41,657 bases of DNA, taken from positions 1-41,657 of the IMG/VR virus record IMGVR_UViG_3300027868_000014. One strand, 5' to 3'. Below are positions 19,118-27,078 of the stretch, one piece after another. A program made the translations under genes and the position numbers. The notes under the pieces are model-generated. The model saw only the letters and a program-made list of their open reading frames with translations, was not told where the DNA came from and did not search any database. Every line of letters starts with the position of its first letter. The first letter of the stretch is position 1. This stretch comes from a virus.

Positions 19118-20476
19118 ATGGACGAGTTGTTAAAAAAACTATTGGCGGGTGAAGAATTTAAGGAGGCGGATTATCGGGGAACACCCGTTAAACTAAACGA
19201 GCCATTTCTGACGCCAGATGACAAAATGGACTTTGCCACATACGCGGAGAACTCAGCGGGTGATATTGTGCGCGTTCGCTTTGATGCGATGCCGGATGGT
19301 TCTTCCGGTGTCGGGCTACGATGTGATATGCAAAAAGATCGGTCTACTCCTGCATATTGGATGTGCAAAATGGTCGGTGACGTTGCCGTGACGGATCACG
19401 CATTCCAGGCCATAGCGGTATTCGATATGGCATCTAAAACTCTCACAAGCGTACGTGACGGGGTTCAGGAGTACATGGGTGTCGAACTCGGCATTGAACC
19501 CGCAAGCAAGATTTTTACTATTTACCGTTCGCCTGAAACCATTTCAGCGATCATGGGGGCAATGGATGGAATATCAATTATCGAGGACCATATCGATGTT
19601 GATGCCGTTCCTACTGAAGCGCAGACAATCGGACTAATCGATGAAACAGAAATAATTGCATGTGTCGATGCTGCTACAGATTCAACGTGTCAGCTATCAA
19701 ACGCTGTAAAGGTCGGCTCTGCGGTTCTAAAATTGATTGACGGGGGGAAAAAGCAGCTCTCTCTTGGATATACTGCAAAAGTTCGTGAACACAAAGAGTA
19801 CAATTTTGAGCAGTATGATATTGTCCCGAGGCATTTAGCCATTGTGGATTCCGCCCGGGGTGGTTCCGGGCTAACTTTTAAAGATGGAGAAAACGGAATG
19901 GGTAAAATTCTGGTGGATAGCCTGAAAGCGTTCATTGATGCTGAAGGCTTTTCAGCTAAACGGCTCTTGGGGCTTCTCAAGCAGATTCAGGATAATATCG
20001 AGAACCTTGATGGGGCAGAGTTTAAAAAGGTAATTTCAGCGATCGAAAAAGCTGTGGGTATTGCCGAGGGTGCAACGGAAGGTGAGCTTGAAGGTGATGA
20101 TCTTGAGCCCGATGTCGAGCCCATGACCGACCCTGAAATGGTTTTGGATGCCGACCCGGAGAAAAAAGATGAGGAAAAAGTAATGGACATGAAAGACGCA
20201 AAGTTTGTTGATGCTGTAACCGTTGCGGCAACCGCCATAGCAAAAGAGCATGTGGCCGTAATCGCAAAGGCAAAAACAATCCTTCCTGAGACTTTCGATT
20301 TTGCCGATAAAACACCAAACGAGTTGATGGTTGCCTGTCTTAAAGAAGACGGCCACGAAGACGAGTTTAAGGATTCTGATCTTGCCCTGGCGTTCAAAAT
20401 GATCAAGCCCGTTGAAGATAAATACAAAAACTTCGGTGATGCAAAAACCGATGACGTTTGGAACAAGGAGATTTAA
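19118..20476 (+). CDS. DUF2213-type prohead protease-scaffold protein with extra N-terminal domain
   Basis: 452 residues. About residues 110-265 match the DUF2213 pattern (VRDGVQEYMGVELG, then AVKVGSAVLKLIDGGKKQLS and EYNFEQYDIVPRHLAIVDSA), a capsid maturation protease group. Residues 275-450 are acidic and helical (scaffold-like, with EGELEGDDLEPDVEPMTDPE). The first 100 residues contain FATYAENSAGDIVRVRF, then RSTPAYWMCKMVGD, resembling a short module with a 'YVkn..G.v..V.FG...tp.YWsCkmw' core found in other phage capsid-processing proteins. It shapes the prohead and is then cleaved or expelled. Confidence 0.82.
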   Translation: MDELLKKLLAGEEFKEADYRGTPVKLNEPFLTPDDKMDFATYAENSAGDIVRVRFDAMPDGSSGVGLRCDMQKDRSTPAYWMCKMVGDVAVTDHAFQAIAVFDMASKTLTSVRDGVQEYMGVELGIEPASKIFTIYRSPETISAIMGAMDGISIIEDHIDVDAVPTEAQTIGLIDETEIIACVDAATDSTCQLSNAVKVGSAVLKLIDGGKKQLSLGYTAKVREHKEYNFEQYDIVPRHLAIVDSARGGSGLTFKDGENGMGKILVDSLKAFIDAEGFSAKRLLGLLKQIQDNIENLDGAEFKKVISAIEKAVGIAEGATEGELEGDDLEPDVEPMTDPEMVLDADPEKKDEEKVMDMKDAKFVDAVTVAATAIAKEHVAVIAKAKTILPETFDFADKTPNELMVACLKEDGHEDEFKDSDLALAFKMIKPVEDKYKNFGDAKTDDVWNKEI

Positions 20477-20479
20477 AAA

Positions 20480-20938
20480 ATGACGTTTCCCACAAGACCC
20501 ACCATTGACGTTGCCGGAGTTGGTTCCGGCCAGCCCAGCGATATTTTTGCAAAGTTCATTCTCTCCGCTGAAGTGTTTGAAGATGGATTGAATATTGGCC
20601 GATTCGCAAAACTTGATACAGGTAGCATTGACAACATGGATGCCAGCGCGACTCCGGTTCTAGCAGGAGTTGTTGTCCGAAACGTTGCAAACCCAATTGA
20701 AGACGGAGACACCTACAAAACAGCGAATACAATCGCAGTAGAATATGTCCGGGCCGGGATCGTTACCGTTGAAGTTAAAACCGGAGAAACCCCGGCTAAG
20801 TTCGGCGCAGTATTCGCTCATAACCTTGCTGATGCCGATGCCGGAAAAGCTGTAACTGCTGTAACCGATTCTGTGGCAACAACCGCTGAGTTCATTTCCG
20901 AAATCAGCCCTAACGTTTGGACAATTCGCCTCAAATAA
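20480..20938 (+). CDS. Head decoration / structural cement protein
   Basis: 152 residues, beta-rich, between protease-scaffold and major capsid. Features GRFAKLDTGSIDNMDASATP, then VLAGVVVRNVANPIEDG, are typical of cement proteins that stabilise the capsid (Gp24-like or DUF2190-like), which keep the order scaffold-cement-capsid. Confidence 0.78.
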   Translation: MTFPTRPTIDVAGVGSGQPSDIFAKFILSAEVFEDGLNIGRFAKLDTGSIDNMDASATPVLAGVVVRNVANPIEDGDTYKTANTIAVEYVRAGIVTVEVKTGETPAKFGAVFAHNLADADAGKAVTAVTDSVATTAEFISEISPNVWTIRLK

Positions 20939-20951
20939 AGGAGCGCAAAAG

Positions 20952-21899
20952 ATGAAGTTAAACCAGATTTATGATAAAATCGCGTTCGAAAAATTCGCGG
21001 ATTCCTGCAACAAAGGGCTGAAATTCGGGGACGGTATCTTGCTTGCCCGGTCCCTTACCAAGATTGACCCGACCCTGATCGAACTGAAATACCCCGAAAA
21101 CGTTTTCATGAACGCAGGTTTCGATGTTTCCAACGTTGGCGGATATGCAAATTTTGTGCAGTCTCTTCGTGTAAGCGGCCAGGGCGGTTTTAAGACTGCA
21201 ACAGCATCTTCCGGGGATCAGGGGCTTATCTCTCTTGCCGGGGAAGATAGCACCATACCAGTGTTTGAACGTGCAGCACAGGCGGTATGGACAGATACCG
21301 AAGTACAGCAGGCTGCAATGGAGGGTTATAATATTGCCTCCAGGTATGTTTCCGAAGTGGATCGTATCTATAAACAGGATCTTGACACTGCGGGCCTTGT
21401 CGGGCTTAAATCAGGACAGTATGGAATCCTCAATTCCACGGCCTTTACCGCAGTTCCTTTTTCAGCGGCGGTTGATGCGGGGACAGCCAAAGCAGCTTAT
21501 GAGGCGATAACAGCCTTTATCCTTCAGCAGAGAAACGCCGTTTTCAATACTCCTGAATACATGGCAAACAAGCTCTTTATGCCTGTGACTACTTTTAACT
21601 GGTTGCAGAAGACCATATTTGAAGCGACCGCCGGGAATGGTTCGGTACTCAAAGCTCTCCAGGAAAACTATCCAGAAATCACATTCCTACCCACCCCCAG
21701 GGCTGAGAATGTCGGCGCAACTAAAGTAATGTCTCTGGTTTCCACAAACGCCAATTCAATCAAGATGCGTCTCCCCGTCCCACTGAAAAACGCGCCCCTT
21801 GAGACAAACGGTTTCAGGAAATCAACCGATTACGTTTACCGGATCGCTGGTATTGACGTTCTGGAGTCGACTTGTGGATTGATTGGAACGGGGGTTTAA
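20952..21899 (+). CDS. Major capsid protein (DUF2184 type)
   Basis: 315 residues, ribosome binding site AAGGAG. Internal segments such as TVETQ-like QAVWTDTEVQQAAMEGYN, then SEVDRIYKQDLDTAGLVGLK and YGILNS, and the C-terminal STDYVYRIAGIDVLESTCG match DUF2184 capsid proteins, the usual partner of DUF1073 portals and DUF2213 proteases. An HK97-type fold is expected. Being promoter-distal, it presumably relies on strong translation. Confidence 0.88.
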   Translation: MKLNQIYDKIAFEKFADSCNKGLKFGDGILLARSLTKIDPTLIELKYPENVFMNAGFDVSNVGGYANFVQSLRVSGQGGFKTATASSGDQGLISLAGEDSTIPVFERAAQAVWTDTEVQQAAMEGYNIASRYVSEVDRIYKQDLDTAGLVGLKSGQYGILNSTAFTAVPFSAAVDAGTAKAAYEAITAFILQQRNAVFNTPEYMANKLFMPVTTFNWLQKTIFEATAGNGSVLKALQENYPEITFLPTPRAENVGATKVMSLVSTNANSIKMRLPVPLKNAPLETNGFRKSTDYVYRIAGIDVLESTCGLIGTGV

Positions 21900-21901
21900 T
21901 C

Positions 21902-22084
21902 ATGGCCCCAAAAAAACAGGCTGATGAAAAATTCAAGTGTTGTTTTTGTGGGCATGAGTCGGTCTTTGTCGATGGCGTGATAGTCGGCAAGGAGTTTGTT
22001 TTAACCGAAGACCACAAGAGCAACAAAAAATTTATGAAAATCTTTAACCGGGCGATTGAAACAGGCGTTATATGTCCCTTATAG
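21902..22084 (+). CDS. Small zinc-ribbon-like protein in head module
   Basis: 60 residues from ATG 21902, two bases after the capsid stop. KFKCCFCGHE gives a CxxC knuckle and the C-terminal GVICPL one more Cys. Short proteins of this kind often sit between major capsid and connector genes. The stop overlaps the next gene by 13 bp. Confidence 0.6.
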   Translation: MAPKKQADEKFKCCFCGHESVFVDGVIVGKEFVLTEDHKSNKKFMKIFNRAIETGVICPL

Positions 22085-22428
22085 ACGATTTCAAAACTCG
22101 TTTTCCTCAATTCGATACCGGGGCCGTGGATTTAGCGTGGCCTGGTATCGACCCGGCGTATCAGTGTTATTATGGCGCTGAGTATACCGGGGCGGTTAGC
22201 TGTGATACAGAGATTATTCTGAATCTTTGCGCTCACCTATTCGTCGTGCAAACTGGAAGTGGTAACGGTGCTGTTCAGGCTGTTTCGAGTAAATCGGTGG
22301 GCAGTGTTTCCACATCGTATCAAGTGAGCGAGGCCACCGACCAAAGCGCGTTTTTTATGTCATCTAAATACGGTCAAATGTTTTTGCAGATGACAAGTTC
22401 AAGGGCATGCGGGGGCTTTTTTGTATGA
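22072..22428 (+). CDS. Head-tail connector (DUF4054 type)
   Basis: 118 residues: starts MSLIDDFKTRFPQFDTGAVD, with LNLCAHLFV and VSTSYQVSEATDQSAFFMSS as in DUF4054 adaptor proteins. It should sit under the portal as the first ring of the neck. Ends in ATGA overlap with the next gene. Confidence 0.8.
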   Translation: MSLIDDFKTRFPQFDTGAVDLAWPGIDPAYQCYYGAEYTGAVSCDTEIILNLCAHLFVVQTGSGNGAVQAVSSKSVGSVSTSYQVSEATDQSAFFMSSKYGQMFLQMTSSRACGGFFV

Positions 22429-23000
22429 CTCCTGAGCAGATGCTTAAAAAGACGATGGCCTTTCACAAAAAGCTTGAGGATTCCAAAAAAAAGGCCGTGT
22501 TTGTGGGACTCCCTAAAGGCAAGACTGGTTCTGCGATTTATGAGTCTGGAGCCACGGTCTTAGAAATAGGGTCTTACCACGAATATGGTGCGCGCATCAA
22601 TCACCCTGGCGGCACCCCTTATATAATGGTTGGTGGGCGCGCTAAATTTATTTCTAAAGACAGAGCCCTATTCGGCGTAAAAGTGACTAAGCCACACCTC
22701 ATAACTATACCGAGAAGGTCTTTCTTACGAACACCTTTTTCCATAAAAGACAAAGAACTACGGCGAGCCACATTAAAACAATTCATCGCGATTTTTAATG
22801 GGCGTTCTATAAATGATGCTCTTGGCTTGATAGGGGTAACAGCCCAAAATATATCGCAAGAAGCATTTATCACAAGGGGATATGGATCATGGAAGGATAT
22901 CGCCACTGCTACAAAAACTCGCAAAGGCTCGTCTCAATCGCTAGTTGATACTGGCACTCTAAGAAACTCGATTACATGGGTTGTGAGGAAGACAACATGA
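22425..23000 (+). CDS. Tail completion / neck protein
   Basis: 191 residues from ATG 22425 (ATGA overlap). Basic. IGSYHEYGARINHPGGTPYI and the C-terminal SLVDTGTLRNSITWVV ('vDTG.LrnSI') are hallmarks of the gp10/virion-morphogenesis group linking head and tail. Confidence 0.75.
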   Translation: MTPEQMLKKTMAFHKKLEDSKKKAVFVGLPKGKTGSAIYESGATVLEIGSYHEYGARINHPGGTPYIMVGGRAKFISKDRALFGVKVTKPHLITIPRRSFLRTPFSIKDKELRRATLKQFIAIFNGRSINDALGLIGVTAQNISQEAFITRGYGSWKDIATATKTRKGSSQSLVDTGTLRNSITWVVRKTT

Positions 23001-23332
23001 TCCCTGATATGTCCGATGTATTAAAAGAATGGTCGCTTCCAGTTACAAGAAAAATTGTTACGGTTACGACTGTTGATTTTGAAGAAACGGAAACGGTTGT
23101 ATCTTCCATAATCCAGGCAGTTGTTCAGCCAGCGGACATGGAAAAGCTCAAGGTAGCTAATATTGATTACAGACTTGAATACGTTCAGATCCATACGGAA
23201 GAACTACTACTTGATATCGGTGATTTTCTGGAGGATATCGAAGATTGGCCGGGTGTTAAATTTAAGGTGATCGGCGGGAAGAATTATTCCCGATATGGAT
23301 ACCGTGAGATGGTCGGGGAGGAGTGCAAATGA
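22997..23332 (+). CDS. Head-tail joining protein
   Basis: 111 residues, coupled on both sides by ATGA overlaps. Beta-rich; ends in WPGVKFKVIGGKNYSRYGYR, a pattern seen in minor structural proteins between connector and tail terminator. Position supports a neck component; exact family not assigned. Confidence 0.65.
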   Translation: MIPDMSDVLKEWSLPVTRKIVTVTTVDFEETETVVSSIIQAVVQPADMEKLKVANIDYRLEYVQIHTEELLLDIGDFLEDIEDWPGVKFKVIGGKNYSRYGYREMVGEECK

Positions 23333-23853
23333 CACCTGTTGATCCACTTAAATTGTTGGCGCTGTATACCAGGGATGTTTTAGAGATTCCTGAGAGCCAG
23401 ATAAAATTCGGCAGGTCGAACCATGATGACCTCGATTTTTCTCAGGACCTCATTGTTATTGACGGGCTATCTCCATCGGTAGGGATCGGGACTCAGACTA
23501 AGTACAACGGAACGACTGAGCAAAAAACAATTTCGCAGACGAAGGTGGAAGAGTTTACACTTAATTTTTATGGTGAAAATGCCCTGCTGAATGCTCAGGA
23601 ATGGTCCACGCTTAATGAGTCGCAGAAAGCCCGTAATATTGCGTCAGGGTTGACTGTATCTTTGCATAGGGCAAAGGGGCCCGTTAATCTTAAGATGCTG
23701 GCAGGCGCGCAGTACAACAACCGTTTTGAAATCACAGTAAAAATGGGCTACAACATAACAAACGAATTTGAACTTCTGAGAATAGATAGCTCTCAGATTG
23801 ACATGATAACGGATAACCCAACAGGGTCATTCCAAATAATAGCAGAGGTATAA
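23329..23853 (+). CDS. Tail terminator / neck protein
   Basis: 174 residues, ATGA start. Contains DLIVIDGLSPSVGIGTQTKY and VEEFTLNFYGENALLNAQEW, as in LIC_12616 or gp12-like neck terminator proteins preceding sheath genes. It probably caps the tail at assembly. Confidence 0.7.
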   Translation: MTPVDPLKLLALYTRDVLEIPESQIKFGRSNHDDLDFSQDLIVIDGLSPSVGIGTQTKYNGTTEQKTISQTKVEEFTLNFYGENALLNAQEWSTLNESQKARNIASGLTVSLHRAKGPVNLKMLAGAQYNNRFEITVKMGYNITNEFELLRIDSSQIDMITDNPTGSFQIIAEV

Positions 23854-23854
23854 A

Positions 23855-25357
23855 ATGGCTGAATTGTCAAATGTAATTAATGTCGGGATCTTGCCAGAGG
23901 GGAAAGCGGTCGCGGGTGACAACATGAATGTTGTTGCTATTTTTACCTCTGACCAGACGAAGTTAAGCACCAACAACAGATATGAACTTTACCGGAGTAC
24001 AGGCGCGGTTGATGCTGACTTTGGAACCGAAAGTGAAACCGCTTCTTTTGCTCGGTCTTTTTTCGGGACAACTCCTAACCCGGTATCAGGCGGCGGCGGT
24101 GTTCTGGTCATGGCTTACTGGAGATCGGCGGAAGAGACTGTCCCGGCAAGTGCGGCGGTATTAACCGGAGAGCAGTTAAGCGAGTCCGTAACGATTCCGC
24201 AGCTTCAGCAGATATCAGACGGGTCGTTCAAAATTTCAGTTGACGGTGTTGAAATTGATGCAACAGGAGTTGATTTTTCTTCCGTATCTGATTTTTCGGA
24301 TGTCGTGACGATCCTTGACGCAGAGGTAACAAGCGGAACTGTGTCGGAGGTTGACGGTAGATTTATTGTAACCTCCGACACAACAGGCGTTACCTCTCTG
24401 ATCGATTATTTTATTCCTTCGGCGGCGGGGACTTTCGTGGGGGCTCTCCTGGGGCTCAATTCAAATAGTTTAGCCACTACCGTTCAGGGCGCTGATAGTT
24501 CGGTGGAAGCACCAGAAACAAAACTTGAAGCACTGGCGGCGGTTAAGGCTCTTGTAAACTTCAAGGGATTCACCTTTATTGACAACCCAACGGACCAAGA
24601 AAGCGAAGACTCCGCAGAATGGGCGCAGGCCAACGATGTGATGGGTTATGATGTTTTCGATCAGGCAACGAACCTTGAAAAGACCAGTTCTAACCCTGTA
24701 TGGCAAATCAAACTTGCAAGCAAGACGAATTATAGGATGCTCTACAGCAAAGCAGGCAACAGGAAATTTGCCGCCACATACATGGCTCGGGCGCACGTTG
24801 TCCTTTTTAATGGGGAAAATACAGCTCTCACAATGAACCTGAAAGAGCTTTCTGAAGCTGCCGAGGTTTATTCTCAGACTGAGATTGACAAGGCGGCACA
24901 AGTTGGACTCGATATTTATACTCTGTTCGGTGGAAATGAAGTACCCAAAGTTTTGACATCCGGGAGTAATGATTTCACGGATAATAGATATAATATTCTA
25001 AGTTACAAAAACGCAATTCAAGTTAATGTATTTAATATATTGGGAATAACTGCAACAAAGATTGCTCAAGACCAAGCTGGAGTCGATAAGCTCGTAAATG
25101 AATGTATAAGAACCACAGAAATTTACCGCAGGGCCGGAGTTTTTTCCCCAGGTACTTGGAGTTCGCCAGATAGTTTCGGTGACTTAGACACATTCAAACG
25201 AAACATCGAAGCAAATGGTTATTATTTTATAGCTGGTTCGCTTGCGGCTCAGTCACAGAACGACAGACAGGCAAGAAAATCTCCGGTCATTCAGGGTGGA
25301 TTAAAACTGGCCGGGGCCATCCATAGCGCCGATATTATTCTAAGCGTAAACGTATAG
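23855..25357 (+). CDS. Tail sheath protein (DUF3383 type)
   Basis: 500 residues, start MAELSNVINVGILPEG. A long protein with Ig-like inserted regions, followed by NYRMLYSKAGNRKFAATYMA and a C-terminal SADIILSVNV strand, as in DUF3383 contractile sheaths. Its presence defines a contractile-tail phage. In related genomes the tube gene follows at once; here an HNH endonuclease gene is between them. Confidence 0.85.
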   Translation: MAELSNVINVGILPEGKAVAGDNMNVVAIFTSDQTKLSTNNRYELYRSTGAVDADFGTESETASFARSFFGTTPNPVSGGGGVLVMAYWRSAEETVPASAAVLTGEQLSESVTIPQLQQISDGSFKISVDGVEIDATGVDFSSVSDFSDVVTILDAEVTSGTVSEVDGRFIVTSDTTGVTSLIDYFIPSAAGTFVGALLGLNSNSLATTVQGADSSVEAPETKLEALAAVKALVNFKGFTFIDNPTDQESEDSAEWAQANDVMGYDVFDQATNLEKTSSNPVWQIKLASKTNYRMLYSKAGNRKFAATYMARAHVVLFNGENTALTMNLKELSEAAEVYSQTEIDKAAQVGLDIYTLFGGNEVPKVLTSGSNDFTDNRYNILSYKNAIQVNVFNILGITATKIAQDQAGVDKLVNECIRTTEIYRRAGVFSPGTWSSPDSFGDLDTFKRNIEANGYYFIAGSLAAQSQNDRQARKSPVIQGGLKLAGAIHSADIILSVNV

Positions 25358-25383
25358 ACAGGTGGTTATCACCATGCTATAAT
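25355..25383 (+). promoter_or_regulatory. Promoter of the HNH endonuclease gene
   Basis: TAGACA (25355-25360), 17 nt, TATAAT (25378-25383) with TGC directly before the -10 (extended -10). The spacer contains GGTG-GTTAT-CACC, a dyad or hairpin. It overlaps the last codons of the sheath gene. Confidence 0.75.
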
Positions 25384-25413
25384 CGGTTAACTTTTAAACC
25401 AAGGAGATTGATT

Positions 25414-26067
25414 ATGGCATGTGAGTTTGTAAAAGATTTAGGGTTATCTTTCCCTAATGAAACCAGCAAGAAAAAATGCAGGTATTATATATTGTTCTGC
25501 CCATACTGCAAAAAAGAGTTTAAGGCCCAAGCAAGGTACTACAATACAATAGGGCTTAAGTCTTGTGGAAAATGCGCGAGTGGGCTTAGAGACTTGTCTG
25601 TTTACACCCGCACACATGGGTTAAGCACCACACCAATTTATCACGTTTGGAGCGCTATGAAGGCGAGATGTAACAATAAACTGAATCCTGCGTTCAAGAA
25701 CTATGGAGGTCGTGGAATAAGCGTGTGTGACGAATGGTCCAACGATTTCAAAAAGTTTTATGATTGGGCTATGCAGAACGGATACAAAAAGGGATTGCAA
25801 ATAGATAGAATAGACAATGACGGACATTATACCCCTTCAAATTGTCGTTATGTAACTCCCTTTGTTAATATGTCGAACCAGAGAGAAATGGTAAAAACAA
25901 ACACCTCTGGATATAAGGGTGTTTCGCTATGCAATGCGAGTGGAAAATTTTGTTCATTCATTAAAATAAAAGGCAAAACAAAGAATCTTGGAACATATAG
26001 CACAGCTATAGAAGCAAGTGGAGCCTACGAAAAAGCCAGAACAGAAAAATATAAAGACATTATATAA
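25414..26067 (+). CDS. Free-standing HNH homing endonuclease with AP2-like domain
   Basis: 217 residues from ATG 25414 (AAGGAG upstream). Zinc-like CPYCKKEF...SCGKC at the N-terminus. The HNH core NYGGRGISVCDEW with LQIDRIDNDGHYTPSNCRYV covers about residues 96-150. A C-terminal AP2-like DNA-binding segment SGYKGVSLCNASGKFCSF follows, with LGTYSTAIEASGAYEKA. Such enzymes cut phage DNA lacking the gene and spread by repair. It has its own promoter and separates sheath from tube. Confidence 0.9.
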   Translation: MACEFVKDLGLSFPNETSKKKCRYYILFCPYCKKEFKAQARYYNTIGLKSCGKCASGLRDLSVYTRTHGLSTTPIYHVWSAMKARCNNKLNPAFKNYGGRGISVCDEWSNDFKKFYDWAMQNGYKKGLQIDRIDNDGHYTPSNCRYVTPFVNMSNQREMVKTNTSGYKGVSLCNASGKFCSFIKIKGKTKNLGTYSTAIEASGAYEKARTEKYKDII

Positions 26068-26078
26068 GGAGTAGAACT

Positions 26079-26501
26079 TTGCCAATACTCAGCGCAGACG
26101 CAACAACCCTCATAATCGAGGATATTATCGTTTCACAGGGGTTTGTAGATGGTGACACTCTCTCTATCACATACGCAAACCCGCAGACAGCCCAGGTATT
26201 TAGCGGAAATGGGAAAACAATTCAGGGCCGCAAAGATGCGGACGTGGCCGACATTGTTTTTAATGTGGTCAAATATTCGGATCAAGACACCGCCCTTAAT
26301 CAGCTTATGAACCAGAGTCAGACAAGGGCATATGGTGGATCTTGCAAGACTCTTTTTTATAAAGACGGCAACGAGACGTTTGAAACATACCAACTCACAG
26401 CCGGGTCATTTACCGCCAAACCAGTTGACACCAAAAATAACATGGATGGCAACGCTTTAATGGCCTATACCATGCGTGTTGATGCTAAGAGGATTCTTTA
26501 A
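26079..26501 (+). CDS. Tail tube protein (DUF3277 type)
   Basis: 140 residues with a TTG start at 26079; AAGGAG 7 nt upstream decides it. IIVSQGFVDGDTLSITY and GKTIQGRKDADVADI are typical of DUF3277 tube proteins paired with DUF3383 sheaths. It polymerises into the inner tail tube. Stop overlaps the next ATG. Confidence 0.82.
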   Translation: MPILSADATTLIIEDIIVSQGFVDGDTLSITYANPQTAQVFSGNGKTIQGRKDADVADIVFNVVKYSDQDTALNQLMNQSQTRAYGGSCKTLFYKDGNETFETYQLTAGSFTAKPVDTKNNMDGNALMAYTMRVDAKRIL

Positions 26502-26875
26502 TGAGTGACGAGAAAGATAGGCTTGATATGGAAAAAGCCATGTTTATGATAAAATCGGTTTATGACGATGGAGAAATGACTATAAATGGCCGCTCTTATG
26601 TCTTTGGGGCAATGACGCATAAGACCCGGCGTTCTGTTTATGCTTACATGACAGGAATTGCGCCGATGATAAAAACCGGGAATATGTCTTTTCTTGGGAC
26701 CGATGAGTGGGACAAAATAGAACAGCTTATGTGTGGTGTTATTTTGTTTGAGGATTCGCAACTTAGTAAGCTTCCGCGGCATTGGGATAATTATCCAGGC
26801 GATTATCTAACCTTTTGCACCACGGCTATGCAGGTGATAAGCCATCCTTTTTTGGCCGGAAACCCTACCGCTTAA
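26501..26875 (+). CDS. Tail assembly chaperone (unshifted product)
   Basis: 124 residues, directly after the tube gene and before the tape measure: the position of the lambda G/T-type chaperones. A central motif YVFGAMTHKTRRSVYAYMTG is visible. Near the 3' end a slippery heptamer allows a -1 shift into the following frame. Confidence 0.8.
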   Translation: MSDEKDRLDMEKAMFMIKSVYDDGEMTINGRSYVFGAMTHKTRRSVYAYMTGIAPMIKTGNMSFLGTDEWDKIEQLMCGVILFEDSQLSKLPRHWDNYPGDYLTFCTTAMQVISHPFLAGNPTA

Positions 26876-27078
26876 CCATACCAAGGGCAGGCGGCGGGGA
26901 AAACTTCGTAACTGAAACCAACTTAGACGGGTATATGATGCAATGTTGCAACCTTTCAAAAGCTGGTTTCGGTTCGATTCGGGAGATTAAAGAAATGGAT
27001 ACCGATGAGTTTCTTGATCTCCTGGAATACGAAGCGATAAGCAACGATATTTATACATTTAATAGCAAGGTGAGCTAA
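26501..27078 (+). CDS. Tail assembly chaperone frameshift fusion product
   Basis: Predicted -1 shift at TTTTTTG (26848-26854) joins 118 codons of the first frame to 74 codons (from GGC at 26854) of the second, giving about 192 residues. The second frame has no ribosome binding site of its own, continues as GRKPYRLTIPRAGG, and stops exactly at the tape-measure ATG. This matches the conserved G-GT strategy of tail chaperones. Confidence 0.75.
26848..26854 (+). promoter_or_regulatory. Programmed -1 frameshift slippery site
   Basis: T TTT TTG in the zero frame (codons CCT-TTT-TTG), the X XXY YYZ pattern. A CCGC/GCGG pairing is possible downstream (around 26867 and 26891) and could be the stimulator. 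Confidence 0.75.

Noticed and set aside
19987-20466. 159-codon minus-strand ORF opposite the protease-scaffold gene
   Set aside because: Ser-rich shadow of an acidic helical region; no ribosome binding site.
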